The notes beneath the pieces were generated by a model that made no database searches, was not told the origin of the DNA, and saw only the letters and a list, made by a program, of their open reading frames with translations. Positions 7,206-8,609 of a stretch of DNA of 8,609 nt are shown one piece after another (the stretch's first letter is position 1; every line of letters starts with the position of its first letter). The translations under genes and the position numbers were made by a program. Origin of the DNA: CAZUVQ01 sp964623915 (lineage in GTDB: Bacteria; Bacillota; Clostridia; UMGS1883; UMGS1540); the NCBI GenBank assembly GCA_964623915.1, contig CAZUVQ010000080.1:1-8609 (forward strand), written 5' to 3'.

Positions 7206-7212
7206 CCTTTCT
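7206..7212 (-). promoter_or_regulatory. Shine-Dalgarno site that fixes the alpha-subunit start
   Basis: AGAAAGG on the minus strand overlaps the TAG stop of the ferredoxin subunit gene and lies 9 nt before the ATG at 7196. It touches the alternative ATG at 7205 with no spacing, so the downstream ATG is the better start. The overlap with the preceding stop suggests coupled translation. Confidence 0.65.
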
Positions 7213-7417
7213 ACTTTTCTACCTCGATTACTGTATCGGGACATGTGGTTGCGCAAAAAGCACAGCCAATGCATTTTTCCATTTCAATAACCTGTGCGGG
7301 GTGAAACCCCTTTTTGTTCATTCTGTCTTTTGCCATAATCACTATTTTTTTTGGACATACCTGCACACAAAGCTCACAGCCCTTGCACCTGTCCTCATTG
7401 AATATTACTTTAGGCAT
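7211..7417 (-). CDS. korD: 2-oxoacid:ferredoxin oxidoreductase, delta subunit (2x[4Fe-4S] ferredoxin-like)
   Basis: A 68-residue iron-sulfur protein with two complete CxxCxxCxxxCP motifs, CKGCELCVQVCP at 11-22 and CIGCAFCATTCP at 49-60, each of which binds a [4Fe-4S] cluster. As the first gene of a delta-alpha-beta-gamma set it is the electron-transfer subunit that passes electrons from the beta-subunit cluster to external ferredoxin. The spacing between the motifs is longer than in a minimal clostridial ferredoxin, as expected for the POR/KOR delta subunit. It has the strongest ribosome site in the window (AGGAGGAGGT, 4 nt before the ATG) and starts 17 bp after the NTPase gene. A free ferredoxin is the alternative, but the operon position argues for the subunit. 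Confidence 0.92.
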   Translation of the reverse strand: MPKVIFNEDRCKGCELCVQVCPKKIVIMAKDRMNKKGFHPAQVIEMEKCIGCAFCATTCPDTVIEVEK

Positions 7418-7434
7418 AACTACCTCCTCCTATG

Positions 7435-8079
7435 TTAAAACGGTAAATTAATATATAAATCGAGAGCCAGTATAGGGTTATCGATTATATCCGAAACAAT
7501 CGGCACAATATCCCGCCTTACGGCGGTGTATGCTATGGGAATACCAGTTTTTTTACTGACCTTTTGGCAAAGTGCCTGTCCTTTTTTAATATCCTCTTTT
7601 TTTGTGTATTGCGCAAGATGAGTGTTATTTATCAAATGTGTGACCTTAAGCCTTGAAGCATTTTCAATAGAATGCATCATATAAATAACATCATCCTCAG
7701 TTTTCGTAAATGGTCTTGATGCGTTTACAACAAGATACATTTCATAAGAGGATTCAAGAAAATAGCGGTTGAACATTCCAAGGCCTATTGCCCCCTCATC
7801 ATCACCGCCAACATCAAATATTACCTCCCCGTCATTCTGAAATACCGAATATATTTCAGCAGGTAAAGTAGGCATATCAATATTTGTATTTGCAAACTCA
7901 GGCAGAATTACACGTGCGCCTGATTTTCTGAGCATTTCTGCTGCATCCGCTGTTCTGAAATAGGGATTAACCGTATCAAAGTCAACAATAGTAACTCCTT
8001 TTTTCTCAGCAGCCATATTTACAGCTATTTCCGTTTTTCCGCTCCCAAAATGACCGGTTATTATTTTAATTCTGCTCAT
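7435..8079 (-). CDS. P-loop NTPase of the ParA/MinD-like (SIMIBI) class, function unknown
   Basis: A 214-residue soluble protein. It has a Walker A motif GHFGSGKT at 9-16, followed by IVDFDTVNPYFRTADA at 31-46, where the DFD...NP arrangement is like the switch region of MinD/ParA/CobQ-type ATPases, and a hydrophobic strand ending in DVGGDDEGA at 89-97 that fits Walker B. Its Walker A lacks the extra early lysine of true ParA/MinD deviant motifs (KGGxGKT). NNTHLAQYT at 151-159 may occupy the base-recognition position. I do not recognise a named family. It overlaps the RseC-like gene by 14 bp and precedes the oxidoreductase genes by 17 bp, so it is made together with them; roles in cluster or cofactor delivery or enzyme activation are inference only. 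SIMIBI members do include metal-centre maturation proteins, which makes that idea reasonable but unproven. Confidence 0.85.
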   Translation of the reverse strand: MSRIKIITGHFGSGKTEIAVNMAAEKKGVTIVDFDTVNPYFRTADAAEMLRKSGARVILPEFANTNIDMPTLPAEIYSVFQNDGEVIFDVGGDDEGAIGLGMFNRYFLESSYEMYLVVNASRPFTKTEDDVIYMMHSIENASRLKVTHLINNTHLAQYTKKEDIKKGQALCQKVSKKTGIPIAYTAVRRDIVPIVSDIIDNPILALDLYINLPF

Positions 8080-8488
8080 TATCTGCCTCTTTTTTGAGAA
8101 TTTTCGTTACATGGCTTTGATATTTATCTTTGCTGAACGTGTTGTATTTTGCAACAAATAAAACTGTCAAAACAATAAAAGCAAATGATACAAGGTCAGT
8201 AACAATGCCTTTGCCTACCAAAGCCGAAAGCACCGCATAACAAACAGCACCGGCAATTATAGGCACGATATATGCCACAAAAGCCATTAAAATGACTTTT
8301 TTCGTCCTCATTTCCACAAGAACAATATCGCCCTTTTGTGCTTTTGCATCATTTATCATCCATCTTATATTGTCACGGTTTTCGCAAACATGGCAGTTGC
8401 CGCAGCTTTCTCCGCAGGCAGTGCCACGCACGACTTTAACTTCTGCTTTGCCGCCATTTGTTTCAATGACCTTTCCTGTTTGTTCCAT
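8066..8488 (-). CDS. RseC/SoxR-reducing-system-like membrane protein
   Basis: A 140-residue protein with a short N-terminal soluble domain containing CGESCGNCHVC (Cys25, 29, 32 and 35, a C-x3-C-x2-C-x2-C pattern able to bind an iron-sulfur cluster), then two predicted membrane helices at about 64-88 and 94-114, and a charged C-terminal tail. This is the layout of the RseC family, named from the E. coli protein that works with the Rsx/Rnf electron-transport complex to reduce SoxR; in Clostridia the family occurs without SoxR, so a general ferredoxin-linked redox role at the membrane is the cautious reading. The ATG at 8488 is preferred, with GGAG (8495-8498) 6 nt upstream; a TTG two codons earlier would touch that site. 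It is the first gene after the promoter and overlaps the NTPase gene by 14 bp. Confidence 0.85.
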   Translation of the reverse strand: MEQTGKVIETNGGKAEVKVVRGTACGESCGNCHVCENRDNIRWMINDAKAQKGDIVLVEMRTKKVILMAFVAYIVPIIAGAVCYAVLSALVGKGIVTDLVSFAFIVLTVLFVAKYNTFSKDKYQSHVTKILKKEADNEQN

Positions 8489-8509
8489 AAACAACTCCGT
8501 ATCTTATAT

Positions 8510-8539
8510 ATTATATCACAAATCATGCTACTTTGTAAA
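8510..8539 (-). promoter_or_regulatory. Sigma-A-type promoter with extended -10, opening the operon
   Basis: On the minus strand TTTACA (8534-8539) and a perfect TATAAT (8510-8515) are separated by 18 bp, and TG stands one base before the -10 (TGATATAAT), an extended -10. A start of transcription near 8503 would leave a leader of about 15 nt containing only the GGAG ribosome site. This is the clearest promoter in the window and probably drives the RseC-like, NTPase and oxidoreductase genes. Confidence 0.8.
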
Positions 8540-8609
8540 GAATAAATTGTCAGGAGATAGCGTAAATTTACTGTCGGATATTTTTCAACCCATTTAAATT
8601 AGTTTTTCC
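8540..8609. other. Non-coding upstream region with a 10-bp palindrome
   Basis: AT-rich sequence upstream of the promoter, with no supportable gene. It contains a perfect palindrome GTAAATTTAC at 8562-8571, about 22 bp beyond the -35 element, a position suitable for an activator. It matches no operator that I recognise and may be chance in AT-rich DNA. Confidence 0.3.

Noticed and set aside
7197..7274. Longer alpha subunit starting at 7274
   Set aside because: It would overlap 64 bp of the ferredoxin subunit gene and add 26 residues before the conserved N-terminus; the AGAAAGG site fits the ATG at 7196.
1..8609. CRISPR arrays, insertion sequences, tRNA or rRNA genes
   Set aside because: No regularly spaced repeats, transposase motifs, terminal repeats or tRNA-like T-arm sequences were seen on either strand by eye.

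Overview
The window is a densely packed, one-directional gene block from what looks like an anaerobic, low-to-moderate-GC Gram-positive bacterium of the class Clostridia. The basis for that is: every gene is on the minus strand; purine-rich Shine-Dalgarno sites (AGGAGG, AAGGAGG, AGAGG) sit before most starts; the intergenic regions are AT-rich; and the energy genes are of the oxygen-sensitive, ferredoxin-dependent type. Species-level assignment is not possible from this sequence alone.

Reading in the direction of transcription (right to left), a strong extended -10 promoter at about 8510-8539 opens the block. It is followed by a small RseC-like membrane protein with a four-cysteine motif (8488-8066), an uncharacterised P-loop NTPase of the ParA/MinD type (8079-7435), and then the four subunits of a 2-oxoacid:ferredoxin oxidoreductase in the order delta, alpha, beta, gamma (7417-4848). 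The alpha and beta subunits read as the 2-ketoisovalerate (VorB-like) type. Genes here overlap or are separated by 22 bp or less, so they form a convincing operon. An ADP-ribosylglycohydrolase-family protein with an extra C-terminal beta-rich domain (4825-3266) follows after 22 bp.

After a 126 bp gap containing a long hairpin comes a bifunctional gene (3139-1208) that fuses phosphoglycerate kinase to triosephosphate isomerase in one 643-residue chain. A second hairpin lies in the 78 bp before gpmI, the cofactor-independent phosphoglycerate mutase (1129 to the left edge, C-terminus cut off by the window).

The gene set joins two energy-yielding processes: oxidation of (probably branched-chain) 2-oxoacids to acyl-CoA with reduction of ferredoxin, and the lower, ATP-producing part of glycolysis (triose phosphate interconversion, 3-phosphoglycerate formation, 2-phosphoglycerate formation). 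The main points of interest are the PGK-TIM fusion itself, the loss of the normally invariant glycine-rich STGGGAS loop in its PGK half, a possible -1 frameshift site exactly at the fusion junction that would release free PGK, the hairpin directly above the fusion gene's ribosome binding site, and the constant-looking partnership of the oxidoreductase with an unexplained NTPase and an RseC-like protein.
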